64,000 nucleotides of DNA from Streptomyces sp. DI166 (GCF_900091315.1 NZ_FLSP01000002.1:124001-188000), one strand, 5' to 3'; shown: positions 1 through 7,952, counted from the first letter of the stretch. Notes: generated by a model from the sequence alone, not told the origin. Translations and numbers: made by a program.

Positions 1-706
1 TCCCGGTGCCCAGCGACATGTCGGTCAGCTCGGCGTTGGCCCTGCGGAAGCGCTGCTGCTCGTACTCGTCGCGGACGAAGGCGCGGATGACGCGGTTGCC
101 GGTGATCTGCTCGCGCAGCACCCGGTTCACCGTGTCCAGCCGCTCCTGCATGGCGCGGAACAGCGGCCGCAGCCGCCGCACGATCAGGGTCACGCAGATG
201 CCCAGCACCGGCACCACCGCGACCAGCACCGCCGACAGCGGCACGTCCAGGCCGAGGGCCAGCACGATGCCGCCGACGCACATGATCGGTGCCGAGACCA
301 TCAGGGTGAACGTCATCAGGGCCAGCATCTGGACCTGCTGCACGTCATTGGTGGTGCGGGTGATCAGCGAGGGCGCGCCGAAGTGGCCCACCTCACGCGC
401 GGAGAAGGACTGCACCCGGTCGAAGACGGCGCCCCGGACGTCCCGGCCGATCGCCGCGGCGGTCCGGGCGCCGAAGTACACGGCTCCGATGTTGCACACG
501 ACCTGCGCCAGCGAGATGCCGATCATCAGGGCGCCGAAGCTCAGGATGTAGCCGGTGTCGCCCTTGACGACGCCGTTGTCGATGATGTCCGCGTTCAGGG
601 TGGGCAGGTAGAGCGTGGCGCAGGTCTGCAGGAACTGCAGCAGCACCAGCAGGGCGATGGGTTTTCGGTAGGGCCTGAGGTAGGTCCGCAGGAGTCGTAT
701 GAGCAC
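1..706 (-). CDS. ABC exporter, N-terminal transmembrane half (partial)
   Basis: Runs off the left edge, so only about 235 N-terminal residues are visible. The protein begins with a basic stretch (LIRLLRTYLRPYRK) followed by hydrophobic helices typical of the transmembrane domain of a multidrug/lipid-type ABC exporter. The visible segment NRVIRAFVRDEYE matches the intracellular coupling region just before the nucleotide-binding domain, and LITRTTNDV is the usual TMD motif. The NBD lies outside the window. The start is a GTG at 706 with GAGAG about 7 nt upstream. The family pumps drugs, lipids or peptides across the membrane; the substrate cannot be told. The ATP-binding half would confirm the assignment. 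Confidence 0.85.
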   Translation of the reverse strand, partial: MLIRLLRTYLRPYRKPIALLVLLQFLQTCATLYLPTLNADIIDNGVVKGDTGYILSFGALMIGISLAQVVCNIGAVYFGARTAAAIGRDVRGAVFDRVQSFSAREVGHFGAPSLITRTTNDVQQVQMLALMTFTLMVSAPIMCVGGIVLALGLDVPLSAVLVAVVPVLGICVTLIVRRLRPLFRAMQERLDTVNRVLREQITGNRVIRAFVRDEYEQQRFRRANAELTDMSLGTG

Positions 707-858
707 GCTGTGTCTCTCGGAGTCGGCGGCAGGGCGGTTTGGTTGCCCCTGGCCCCTATCGTCGGACACTCCACCCGCGTTACCTCAACCGATTAAGCCG
801 TCAGCGGCCCTCTTTACGGCCATAGAGGTACGGCTCGCACCGTTCTCTTACTTCCCGC

Positions 859-909
859 TCACCTTCCGAGGCCCCGGGGTGGGTCACCTTCCGAAGGCCC
901 CGGGGTGGG
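859..909. repeat. Tandem duplication of a gene 3' end
   Basis: Two adjacent copies (25 nt at 859-883, 26 nt at 884-909) differ by one A. The right copy holds the last codons and TGA stop of the FGGY kinase; the left copy repeats them downstream of the stop. Tandem slippage is the simplest explanation. Confidence 0.85.
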
Positions 910-2323
910 TCTGCTCACGCACCGACACGAACTGCTGGCGCACCGCCTGCCCGACCGCCAGCTCCTCGCCCGGCTCCAGCACCTGGGCCGAGGCGCCCTG
1001 CCAGGCGGGCGGTATACGCGCGTCGAGTGTGCCCTGTGACGCCCCCAGCGCCCAGGCGGCCTGCCGGGCGGCGCCGATCGCCGCGTAGTCCGCGGGCTGC
1101 GGTACGACGACCTGGGCGCCGAACAGCGACGGCGCCGACGCCTGCACCGCGGGCAGCTCGGCGGCCGCCCCCAGCAGGAAGACCCTGCGCACCGCCACAC
1201 CCCGGCCGCGCAGCACGTCGAGCGCGTCCGCGAGCCCGCACAGCATGCCTTCGAAGGCGGCCCGCGCCAGATGCTCCGGCCGCATGGCCTCCCGCCTGAG
1301 CCCGGCCAGGGTGCCCGCGGTGTGCGGCAGGTTCGGGGTCCGCTCGCCCTCCAGATAGGGCAGCAGCACCAGCCCGTGCGCCCCGGGCGTCGACTTCATC
1401 GCCAGCTCGGACAGGCTCTCCAGATCGGGCACCCCGAGCAGCTCGGCGGTGCCGCGCAGGGTCCGTACCGCGTTCAGGGTGGTGACGACCGGCAGGTGCA
1501 TGCCGGTCGCGTCGGCCAGCGTGGTGATCGTCCCGCTCGGGTCGAACAGCGCCTCGGAGTGGACGGCCATCACCGAACCGGAGGCGCCGAGCGAGACCAC
1601 GGCGTCCCCGAGCCCGAGTCCGAGCCCGAACGCGGCGGCCATCGTCTCGCCGGTCCCGGCGGAGATCAGCAGCCCCTCCGGTGTCGTACCGGCGGCGTCG
1701 GCGGGTCCGATGACCTCGGGCAGCATGGCCGGGTGACCGAGCGCCAGCTCGACCAGGTCGGTGCGGTAGGTGCCGGTGGCGGCGGACCAGTAGCCGGTGC
1801 CGGAGGCCCCGCCGCGGTCGGTGGTGCGGCGCACCGGCCGGCCGAGCAGCTGCCACACCAGCCAGTCGTGGGCCTGCATGAGGACGGCGGTGCGCATCGC
1901 GTTGTCCGGCTCGGTCTTGCTCAGCCAGCGCAGCTTGGTCACCGGCTGGGCGGCCTGCGGCACGCACCCGACGGCCTGCGCCCAGGCCTCGCGGCCGCCG
2001 AGCGCGTCGATGAGATCGGCCGCGGCGACCTGGGCCCGCTTGTCACCCCCGACCATCGCGGGCCGGGTGGTGTTGCCCTGGGCGTCCAGTGGCACGACGG
2101 CGTTCTGCTGCGAGGAGACGCCGATGGCCTGCACGCCCTCCAGCAGCCCCCCGCCGGCCGCCTCCCCGAGGGAGAGCAGCCAGGCCTGGGGATCGACGTC
2201 GGACGGACGTCCTTCGACCGGATGCGGCGCGTAGCCCTGCCGGAGCACGGCTCCGGTGTCCGCGTCGCAGACGACGATTCGAGTGAACTCGGGCGAGCTG
2301 TCCAACCCGGCGACTATCCCCAT
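884..2323 (-). CDS. Xylulokinase-like FGGY carbohydrate kinase
   Basis: 479 residues, normal length for FGGY kinases, which phosphorylate sugars such as D-xylulose with ATP in the cytoplasm. Family features: N-terminal GLDSS, the block TDRGGASGTGYW near residue 165, the adenosine-motif-like SLGASGSV and a C-terminal GAAAELPAVQ...ADYAAIGAA region. Several normally strict positions are altered: the N-terminal phosphate motif reads DSSPEFTR instead of the usual DSSTQSTK-like form, and the substrate loop reads SSQQNAVV where xylulokinases have GQQHGMV. It may be a divergent or weakly active paralogue, so no gene symbol is given. No pentose genes are adjacent. The ATG at 2323 fits the family N-terminus. 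Confidence 0.85.
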   Translation of the reverse strand: MGIVAGLDSSPEFTRIVVCDADTGAVLRQGYAPHPVEGRPSDVDPQAWLLSLGEAAGGGLLEGVQAIGVSSQQNAVVPLDAQGNTTRPAMVGGDKRAQVAAADLIDALGGREAWAQAVGCVPQAAQPVTKLRWLSKTEPDNAMRTAVLMQAHDWLVWQLLGRPVRRTTDRGGASGTGYWSAATGTYRTDLVELALGHPAMLPEVIGPADAAGTTPEGLLISAGTGETMAAAFGLGLGLGDAVVSLGASGSVMAVHSEALFDPSGTITTLADATGMHLPVVTTLNAVRTLRGTAELLGVPDLESLSELAMKSTPGAHGLVLLPYLEGERTPNLPHTAGTLAGLRREAMRPEHLARAAFEGMLCGLADALDVLRGRGVAVRRVFLLGAAAELPAVQASAPSLFGAQVVVPQPADYAAIGAARQAAWALGASQGTLDARIPPAWQGASAQVLEPGEELAVGQAVRQQFVSVREQTHPGAFGR

Positions 2324-2391
2324 GGCGAAATTCTATGGGCCGCGGGTGGCGGGGGTGTGCGGACCCGGGGGCGCTTTCGTATCCGCCGGGG

Positions 2392-2697
2392 TCAGGTGTT
2401 GCTCGTCCCCCAGTCGTCCTCGACCTCGCCGTTGGGGTGGCGGTCGCGCAGGTGGTGCAGGCGCGCGGAGACCGAGGCCGGGACCCGCTCCCCGACCTTG
2501 TCACTGACCGCGTGGTACGCCTTGCCCGCGTACACCCGGCCCTGCTGCGCGGCGGTCTCCGCGGTGTTGCGGACCGCGGGGTTCTGCGCCACCTGACGTG
2601 CCGACTTCTTCAGCTGTTCGTAGCGTTCGCGTCCGGCGCGAGTGCCGAGGACGTAGCCCAGAGCCAGCCCGACGACGAACGTGAGCTTGTAGCGCAT
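2392..2697 (-). CDS. YtxH-like small membrane-associated protein
   Basis: 101 residues. A single hydrophobic segment (residues 5-18, LTFVVGLALGYVLG) is followed by TRAGRERYEQLKKSARQ and an amphipathic helical stretch rich in Ala, Gln and Lys. This is the layout of YtxH-domain proteins common in actinobacteria. The role is unknown; stress-linked members exist. The C-terminal 30 residues are acidic and probably disordered. The gene lies upstream of the kinase on the same strand, 68 bp apart, and ends at TGA 2392. Confidence 0.75.
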   Translation of the reverse strand: MRYKLTFVVGLALGYVLGTRAGRERYEQLKKSARQVAQNPAVRNTAETAAQQGRVYAGKAYHAVSDKVGERVPASVSARLHHLRDRHPNGEVEDDWGTSNT

Positions 2698-2827
2698 GGC
2701 GGCCAGCCTTCCCTCGTGGGAGTACCGATTGGCGGAGCACCCCCCTGCTTGCGCTAATGTATGTGTCGCAGCGAGCGCCCGCCCCCTGGCGAATACCCAG
2801 GTAGGTACGTTCGATGCAACGAGGCAT

Positions 2828-2900
2828 TCCTCCGTAGCTCAATTGGCAGAGCAGCCGGCTGTTAACCGGCAGGTTACTGGTTCGAGTCCAGTCGGGGGAG
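2828..2900 (+). tRNA. tRNA-Asn (GTT), copy 1
   Basis: 73 nt. The acceptor stem TCCTCCG pairs with CGGGGGA (one T-G pair), discriminator G. The anticodon arm is GCCGG-CTGTTAA-CCGGC with anticodon GTT, and the T loop is TTCGAGT. CCA is not encoded. It is identical to the next tRNA gene. Confidence 0.97.
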
Positions 2901-2905
2901 CTCGG

Positions 2906-2978
2906 TCCTCCGTAGCTCAATTGGCAGAGCAGCCGGCTGTTAACCGGCAGGTTACTGGTTCGAGTCCAGTCGGGGGAG
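2906..2978 (+). tRNA. tRNA-Asn (GTT), copy 2
   Basis: Identical in sequence to copy 1 and separated from it by 5 nt, so the pair is a 78-nt tandem duplication. Anticodon GTT; no encoded CCA. A Rho-independent terminator starts 12 nt downstream, so both tRNAs probably share one transcript. Confidence 0.97.
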
Positions 2979-2989
2979 CAGGTTGAACG

Positions 2990-3012
2990 AGGACCCCGCA
3001 GGGGTCCTTTTT
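2990..3012 (+). terminator. Rho-independent terminator of the tRNA-Asn pair
   Basis: Perfect 8-bp stem AGGACCCC/GGGGTCCT with loop GCA, followed by a T run. It ends the two-tRNA transcript. Confidence 0.9.
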
Positions 3013-3140
3013 CATGCCCTGGTCGTGTCCTGTTTCAGCCGCTCGGGAACCGTGCGGGGCGCGCTGAAGTCCTTCAGGGCATGCGTAGTCGACCATCCGA
3101 AGCAGGAGATCGTATGAGCGGCTATGCTGCGGCAGACGGC

Positions 3141-3156
3141 GCGTACACATGTACGC
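3141..3156. promoter_or_regulatory. Inverted repeat upstream of tRNA (CAT)
   Basis: GCGTACA-CA-TGTACGC, 7-bp perfect arms with a 2-nt centre, ending 13 nt before the tRNA. It could be a protein site or part of the tRNA leader. No function is demonstrated. Confidence 0.4.
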
Positions 3157-3169
3157 GACACGCCGCTAT

Positions 3170-3243
3170 GGGGCGGTAGCTCAGCCGGTTAGAGCAGCGG
3201 ACTCATAATCCGCCGGCCGTGGGTTCGAGTCCCACCCGCCCCA
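3170..3243 (+). tRNA. tRNA with CAT anticodon (Met or Ile2)
   Basis: 74 nt. Acceptor GGGGCGG pairs with CCGCCCC, discriminator A. The anticodon arm is GCGGA-CTCATAA-TCCGC with CAT at 3204-3206. By sequence alone a CAT elongator tRNA can be tRNA-Met or lysidine-modified tRNA-Ile2. It is not the initiator, because the first acceptor pair is a normal G-C. CCA is not encoded. Confidence 0.95.
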
Positions 3244-3721
3244 CCTGTGCAGGCCTCTGACCTGCGGAAACGTCTCTTCTTGGCGGGCGGATCGTGAACT
3301 CTGGCCCAACGGAGAGAATCCGCTGGTCAGAGGTGCTGCGGAGGCCACGGAGGGTGGCCTGACTGGTCCAGGCATGGCTCTGACCTGCAGTAATGCTAGC
3401 GGCCGAGTGCGCTGGAAACCGCCTCGCGGTTCCGTACTCCAAGATCCAGTGGACGCATAGTGGACGCGAGGGCCTGGAGTTGAGTGCAAGCGGCATGGCT
3501 GGTTCGAGCAGGAACTGGGCACGCGTCTGGTGCTGGTACCTGTACTTGAGCCGCCACGCCGCCCGGCGTAGCCACCGCCGTCCCGACGTGGGATAGCGGT
3601 GCAGCGCCCTGCGTGCCGGTCGACGATCTTCGGCGTCCACACAGAAGCGGCTGCGCCAAGGGTCCGTCGAACCGACGCCGTCGGCATGCGGTTCGTGCGG
3701 GGTTCACCCGAGCGTCGCCGC
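3244..3721. other. 478-bp region without a convincing gene
   Basis: No frame here has a ribosome-binding site plus a recognisable protein. The 11-mer CTCTGACCTGC occurs twice, just after the tRNA and about 125 bp later. A short direct repeat of GTGGACGC lies near 3450-3465. The place, directly 3' of a tRNA gene and before a toxin-antitoxin pair and broken regulators, is where integrative elements leave debris. No integrase motif could be read and no copy of the tRNA 3' end was seen elsewhere. Confidence 0.5.
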
Positions 3722-4168
3722 CTAAAGGTCGTCGGGTAGGAGCCGGAAGGCGGGATGGCCGGTCAGAGGGCGGACCATGCGGAAGTGATGGTCGGTGGTG
3801 AGCAGGGCGTCGGTGCGGTAGGCGGCGGCCAGGGCGACGTTCATGGCGTCGGTCAGGCCGATGCCTTTACCGCCGTCGGCGTCGGCGTACCCCTCTGCGA
3901 CCGCGATCGCTGCGCTCAGGTGTGGGCTGACAGGCGGTACCTCGAATCGGCGCGTCGCCACGTTGCGTTCGATGAACCGGGCAGCCGCCAGAGCCTTGCG
4001 GGCTCCGGCGCGTGTCGCGATCAGATAGTCCAACTCGGACAGAACCAGGGGGGAGATGACCAGGTGGCTGGTCGCTGCCAGGGCCTTCCTGTGCTCCTGG
4101 TGGCCGGTGAGGTTCGGGTCGAGCAGGCGGTACAGGCCGTTGGTGTCGGCGATGGCGACCAGGGTCAC
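3722..4168 (-). CDS. PIN-domain ribonuclease toxin
   Basis: 148 residues, the usual size for VapC-like toxins, which are Mg-dependent RNases. The acidic PIN residues are visible: D8 in IADTN, E45 in VLSELD, D107 in GLTDAMNVA and D126 in LLTTDHHF. The start is the GTG at 4168. It overlaps the stop of the upstream antitoxin gene by 4 nt (GTGA), so translation is probably coupled. The partner is of the Phd/YefM type rather than VapB, a common mixed pairing. It is likely toxic when the antitoxin is degraded. Confidence 0.88.
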   Translation of the reverse strand: MTLVAIADTNGLYRLLDPNLTGHQEHRKALAATSHLVISPLVLSELDYLIATRAGARKALAAARFIERNVATRRFEVPPVSPHLSAAIAVAEGYADADGGKGIGLTDAMNVALAAAYRTDALLTTDHHFRMVRPLTGHPAFRLLPDDL

Positions 4169-4407
4169 GCGCCCATCCCCTTGAGCGTGTCCTCGATCTC
4201 GTCGTCGGTGAGGTCGGGCAGGCCGAGGTCAGGCAGGTTGAGGTCGCCCAAGGGGTCGGTCGGGTACGGGGGGATGTCGGTGTCACTTATCGGCACGACC
4301 CGAGCCACAGGGGTGCCGTTCTTGGTGACCGTGACGGTCTCGCCACGGGCTGCGGCGGCAAGGATCTGCGAGGACTTCTGGTTGAACTCGCGTGCAGTGG
4401 TCTCCAT
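4165..4407 (-). CDS. Phd/YefM-type antitoxin
   Basis: 80 residues from the ATG at 4407; an ATG three codons upstream (4416) is possible but lies inside the operator palindrome. The N-terminus METTAREFNQKSSQILAAA followed by GETVTVTKNGTPVARVVP is the standard Phd DNA-binding fold. The C-terminal half is rich in Asp, Leu and Pro (LPDLGLPDLTDDEIEDTL) and should be the toxin-binding tail. It would repress its own operon by binding the palindrome at 4407-4425 and neutralise the PIN toxin encoded directly downstream. Confidence 0.88.
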   Translation of the reverse strand: METTAREFNQKSSQILAAAARGETVTVTKNGTPVARVVPISDTDIPPYPTDPLGDLNLPDLGLPDLTDDEIEDTLKGMGA

Positions 4408-4425
4408 GTAGTACATGTTACTACA
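4407..4425. promoter_or_regulatory. Operator palindrome of the Phd/PIN pair
   Basis: TGTAGTACATGTTACTACA: perfect 7-bp arms TGTAGTA/TACTACA around CATGT, overlapping the antitoxin start. It is strikingly AT-rich for this genome. Phd-family antitoxins bind such palindromes, so autoregulation is inferred. Confidence 0.75.
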
Positions 4426-4649
4426 AGGGCGGGTGTCGCAGTCGTCGTCGGCTAACGCGGCCGGGGCCGCCGAGGGCGCGATGGGCGTGGCGACACCGTG
4501 ATGTGTGGTGAGCGTGTCCAGCAGTGCGGTGTTGAGGTGGTGCAGCGGCAGCAGCCGGGCGGTCCGTGGCGGGGCCTGCGGTCAGGCTCCTGGTGACGAC
4601 CCTCTGGGATGGGTACCGTCGCCTCGCACGCCCTGGCCCGCCGCGGGCG

Positions 4650-4774
4650 TTACGTCGGAGGCGTCACCCCGTGGATCCGCGACAGCGTGAAGACCCGCTC
4701 CGCGTCGCGTAGATGACACCAGGCGTACAGATACGGAGGGTCGAGGTCGAGGCCGCTGATGGTGCGGATCGTGC
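4650..4774 (-). pseudogene. C-terminal remnant of a WYL-domain regulator
   Basis: The minus strand reads about 41 residues ending at TAA 4650-4652. Motifs include TISGLDLDPPYLYAWCHLRD then AERVFTLSRIHGV, matching the end of a WYL ligand-binding domain (the AWCHLR...FTLSRI pattern). No start or helix-turn-helix is present. At its 5' edge, around 4774, the sequence passes directly into a TetR fragment on the other strand, so both genes were cut at the same junction. This is a decayed remnant, not a functional gene. Confidence 0.65.
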
Positions 4775-5242
4775 GGCAGCTTCTACTGGCACTTCACCGA
4801 CCGTGACGCGCTGCTAACGGCGGCGCTGGAGCTGTGGGCACGGGAGGGAACCGCAGCGGTGATCGAGAGCGTGCGCAAGGTCGCGGATCCGGCAGAGCGG
4901 CTGCGCTTCCTGTTCGCCACCGCCCTGACCGAGGACCCCTTCGCTGGTCTGGAACCGGCGATCGTCGCGCACTCCGACCATCCTGCCGTCGCGCCGGTGC
5001 TCCGCCGGGTGGCGCGTGAGCGCCTGGACTTCCTCACCGAGCTCTACAGCGATCTCGGCCTCGATCCCGAGGCGGCACGCCTGCAGTCGGTCACCGCCTA
5101 CGCCGCCTACCTGGGCTGGCTGGAACTGCGCCGCAGTGCCCTCGACATGGTCCCCGAGGTGGGTGCCTCGGGCGGCGAGGCCGAGAGCGGCTTGGCCCAC
5201 CTCATCACCCAGCTCTGCGAACCCCGCCCCGCGGCACCCTGA
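4775..5242 (+). pseudogene. TetR-family regulator lacking its DNA-binding N-terminus
   Basis: The frame begins mid-gene with GSFYWHFTDRDALLTAALEL, the end of a TetR helix-turn-helix, and continues through a complete ligand-binding part to TGA at 5240-5242. An in-frame TGA at 4757-4759 blocks any upstream extension. The first possible start, GTG 4859, would give 127 residues with no DNA-binding domain. The N-terminal 35-40 residues are missing at the junction with the WYL remnant, so a deletion fused the two genes. It could survive as a truncated protein but is best called broken. Confidence 0.75.
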
Positions 5243-5395
5243 GGCGTCCAGGCCGGGAGCCTGTGATCAGACGGCTGACCGTCGTTCGTGGTGGCGGCAT
5301 AGCCGATGGTGGCTGCGTTCGCATGCGGCGCGTACGGGTGGACGGGCGAGGTCGTCGGGCCTCCAGGAGCGGCCGATCCACGGTTCAATACCGGT

Positions 5396-7078
5396 GTGGC
5401 ACGGAAAGTTGTGGGGTTCGGCGAGGACGATCTGCGGGCGCTGGCCGGGACTCGGTCCTTCGAGCGCGGACTGGGGTATCTGGACTCGGTGAGCGGTCTG
5501 GAGGTGGGTGACGGCTCGGTCACCGCCTCGGTGCACGGTACGGATGTCTACGAGGTGGAGCTCACCCTTGGCGAGGACGACGGGCTCTCGGGGTGGTGCG
5601 ACTGCCCGTACGGGCAGGAGGGCAACTTCTGCAAGCACTGTGTGGCGGTGGGGCTGACAGTGCTGCGGCGGGCGAGGACGATTCCGCGTCAGCGGGCCGC
5701 CGCACGGGCACGGGCCTCCGGCCTGGAGGCGTGGCTCACCGCACTGTCCCGAGACGAACTCCTGGCGCTGGTGCGGGAGCACATCGCCGAGGACCGTGGG
5801 CTGCGCCGGCGCCTGGAACTGCGGGCAGCCGCCGCTCGCTCCGACCTCGGTACGGTCCGGGAACGGATCCTGGCGCTGATCGATCCGCGGCCCTTTGCCC
5901 GGTACGGGTACGTCGAGTACGCCGATGCCCCCGGGTATGCGCAGCAGGTGGCCGAGGCGGCGGGCGCCCTGCGTGCCCTGACCGCCGACGGGCAGGCGGC
6001 GCAGGCGGTCGGTCTGGCCGAGGAGGCTATCCGGGTGCTGGGGGAGGCGTGCGGGGAGATCGACGACTCCGACGGTGTGGTGGGGCAGGCCGCCGCCGCG
6101 GTGGCCGAGGCTCATCTGGAAGCGTGCGAGGCCGCGCGCCCCGGTCCGGAGCGGCTGGCCGAGTGGCTGGTCGGCCAGGTCCTCGGCGACGGCAGCGGGG
6201 TGATGGACCTGGACCCGCTCGACTACGCCGAGGCGCTGGGGCCGAGCGGGCTTGCCCGCCTGCGGAAGCTGGCGGCCGAGGCGCGGCGGCGCAGGCCGTC
6301 CGGGTGGGCGGAGCGGTATCTGATGGAGCGTCTGGTCAAAGCGGAAGGTGACGTCGACGCGCTGGTCGCCCTGCACGCGCAGGACCTCGACCCGTCCGGT
6401 GCCACCCATCTGCGCATCGCCGAGGAACTCCAATCGGCGGGCCGTGCGGACGAGGCGCTCACGTGGGCGGAGCGCGGAATTCGGGACTGCGCCGCCGAGA
6501 CGTACATCGACGGCCGTCTGGTCGACTACGTGTGTGCCCGGTACACGGAGGCGGGGCGGCCGGCGGACGTGGTCGGGGTGCGCCGGGACCGCTTCCGCGC
6601 CGAGCTGTCCCTGGCCGCCTACCAACAGTTGCGCTCTGCCGCTCAGGCGGCGCAGTGCTGGGGGGCCGAGCGCGCGGCCGCGCTGGCCGCGCTGAGGGAA
6701 GACGCCCGCCGTGAGCGCGGCGGCCGGTACGGCGGGCCCGTGTTGATCGACGCGCTGCTCGATGACGGCGATGCGGACGCGGCGTGGCGCGAGGCCGAGG
6801 GCATCGCCGACGACCGGCAGTGGGAACACCTCGCCGGCCTGTCGCGCGAGACGCACCCGGCCGAGGCGCTCGCGGTCTACCTGCGGCTGGCCGAGCGGCT
6901 GAAGGAGCCGACCGGCGACCGTGCCTACGAGCACCTGGCGCGGCTGCTGGTGAGTGCCCGTGACTGCCATCGCGTGCTGGGGACGCAGGAGGCGTTCACC
7001 GGTTATCTCGCCGGCCTGCGGGCGGAACTGAAACGCAGGCGCAAGCTGATGAGCATCCTCGACCGGTGCGGGCTGTGA
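5396..7078 (+). CDS. SWIM zinc-finger protein with TPR-like helical repeats
   Basis: 560 residues from the GTG at 5396; the open frame extends 30 codons further upstream but those residues look non-native. A SWIM finger (CxCx8CxH) sits at C68, C70, C79 and H81 within a CDCPYGQEGNFCKHC block. SWIM domains bind DNA or protein partners. The rest is an Ala/Arg/Leu-rich helical array resembling tetratricopeptide repeats (for example residues 340-370, 'LRIAEELQSAGRADEALTWA'). Such proteins are common in actinobacteria and their role is unknown. It stands alone between the TetR remnant and the VapBC pair, on the opposite strand to VapBC. Confidence 0.82.
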   Translation: MARKVVGFGEDDLRALAGTRSFERGLGYLDSVSGLEVGDGSVTASVHGTDVYEVELTLGEDDGLSGWCDCPYGQEGNFCKHCVAVGLTVLRRARTIPRQRAAARARASGLEAWLTALSRDELLALVREHIAEDRGLRRRLELRAAAARSDLGTVRERILALIDPRPFARYGYVEYADAPGYAQQVAEAAGALRALTADGQAAQAVGLAEEAIRVLGEACGEIDDSDGVVGQAAAAVAEAHLEACEAARPGPERLAEWLVGQVLGDGSGVMDLDPLDYAEALGPSGLARLRKLAAEARRRRPSGWAERYLMERLVKAEGDVDALVALHAQDLDPSGATHLRIAEELQSAGRADEALTWAERGIRDCAAETYIDGRLVDYVCARYTEAGRPADVVGVRRDRFRAELSLAAYQQLRSAAQAAQCWGAERAAALAALREDARRERGGRYGGPVLIDALLDDGDADAAWREAEGIADDRQWEHLAGLSRETHPAEALAVYLRLAERLKEPTGDRAYEHLARLLVSARDCHRVLGTQEAFTGYLAGLRAELKRRRKLMSILDRCGL

Positions 7079-7126
7079 AAGGGGGTACGAGCCCGGTGCT
7101 CGCTCGCCGCGTGCCGACGGCGCTTC

Positions 7127-7540
7127 TCAGTCCCTGATATCGATCATGCGTACGGGCTGTCCGGTCGTACGGGCGATCGTCTCGAAGTCGCGGTCGTAGT
7201 GCAGCAGGGTCAGGCCCGCTTCTTCCGCAGCGGCGGCGATCAGCAGGTCGACGGGGCCCGCACTTCGATGCTCGCCCTTGGTGGTGAGCAGTTCCTGGAC
7301 GCCCCGTGCGCGTCGGTAGATGCCGTCGGGCATGGGGCACCTGGTGTAGTGGGCGTTCAGCGTGCGCTTCACGCGTTCCCGGTCTGCCGCCGAGCGTGCG
7401 AAGTAAAGGACTTCCAGTTCGGTGATGTCGCAGAGGGCGACGAGGCCGGCGCCGATCCTGTCGTCCCACTCAGCCGTGCTCTGGCCGAGAAGGACGCGGG
7501 CGAGGGCGGAGGTGTCGATCAGGTAGTCGGCGACGGTCAC
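7127..7540 (-). CDS. VapC-type PIN-domain toxin
   Basis: 137 residues. PIN catalytic acids are visible at D9 (LIDTSA), E41 (ITELE), D98 (GPVDLLIA) and D116 (HYDRDFE), predicting a Mg-dependent endoribonuclease. The start is the GTG at 7540, overlapping the antitoxin stop by 4 nt (GTGA). The layout YLIDTSAL...GEHRSAGPVDLLIAAAA is that of classic VapC. It is the second toxin-antitoxin pair within 4 kb and lies directly beside the jet operon, pointing away from it. Confidence 0.92.
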   Translation of the reverse strand: MTVADYLIDTSALARVLLGQSTAEWDDRIGAGLVALCDITELEVLYFARSAADRERVKRTLNAHYTRCPMPDGIYRRARGVQELLTTKGEHRSAGPVDLLIAAAAEEAGLTLLHYDRDFETIARTTGQPVRMIDIRD

Positions 7541-7794
7541 GCATCCGCTCCCGCGCCGCCGGCACCGCCCGGCTCGCCGGTGGACCGGTACTTGCTCTTG
7601 TTGAGGAGAACGTCTACGTCCAGGGCGCCTTCGGCGACCAGTTCGCGGGCCTCTCCGAGGGCGCGCAGACGCCGGTAGCGGGCGGTGACCTCCCGCAGAG
7701 CCGTGTTGATGGTGTCACGCTTGGTCGTGGTGCCGAGTTCCTTGGCTGCGGCCGCCAGGGCCTCGTCGTCGAGATCGATCACGGTGCGACTCAC
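7537..7794 (-). CDS. VapB-type antitoxin
   Basis: 85 residues from the GTG at 7794, with AAGGGGGG about 3-10 nt upstream. The N-terminus SRTVIDLDDEALAAAAKELG followed by TTTKRDTINTALREV is the ribbon-helix-helix of VapB antitoxins. The C-terminal part includes ALDVDVLLNKSKYR (the toxin-binding region) and a Gly/Ala-rich tail. It binds and inhibits the adjacent VapC and probably represses its own promoter in the AT-rich region just upstream. Confidence 0.9.
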   Translation of the reverse strand: MSRTVIDLDDEALAAAAKELGTTTKRDTINTALREVTARYRRLRALGEARELVAEGALDVDVLLNKSKYRSTGEPGGAGGAGADA

Positions 7795-7952
7795 GGCGCC
7801 CCCCTTATGTATACGGCTTCATATATCAATATATCTGGTTGAGTATGCCTGGGTGGGGGCTTGTTCCGAGTCGTCTGCGCATCGGGGGCCCAGCGCAAGG
7901 ATCTGGCCGGGATTGCCGCTGGGGAGGTCTCATCGGGAAGAATGCCAGGACG
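7795..7952. promoter_or_regulatory. Divergent control region between vapBC and the jet operon
   Basis: 158 bp separate the vapB start (minus) from the likely jetA start (plus). Its vapB-proximal part, 7806-7850, is unusually AT-rich and contains ATATATCAATATAT, a near-palindrome suited to a VapBC operator. Any regulator bound here could also affect transcription towards jetA. No clear -10/-35 pair can be asserted. Confidence 0.5.

Noticed and set aside
3244..3721. Decayed integrase on the minus strand
   Set aside because: All three frames were read and no Tyr-recombinase R..H.R..Y or serine-recombinase motif could be found; the idea is only positional.
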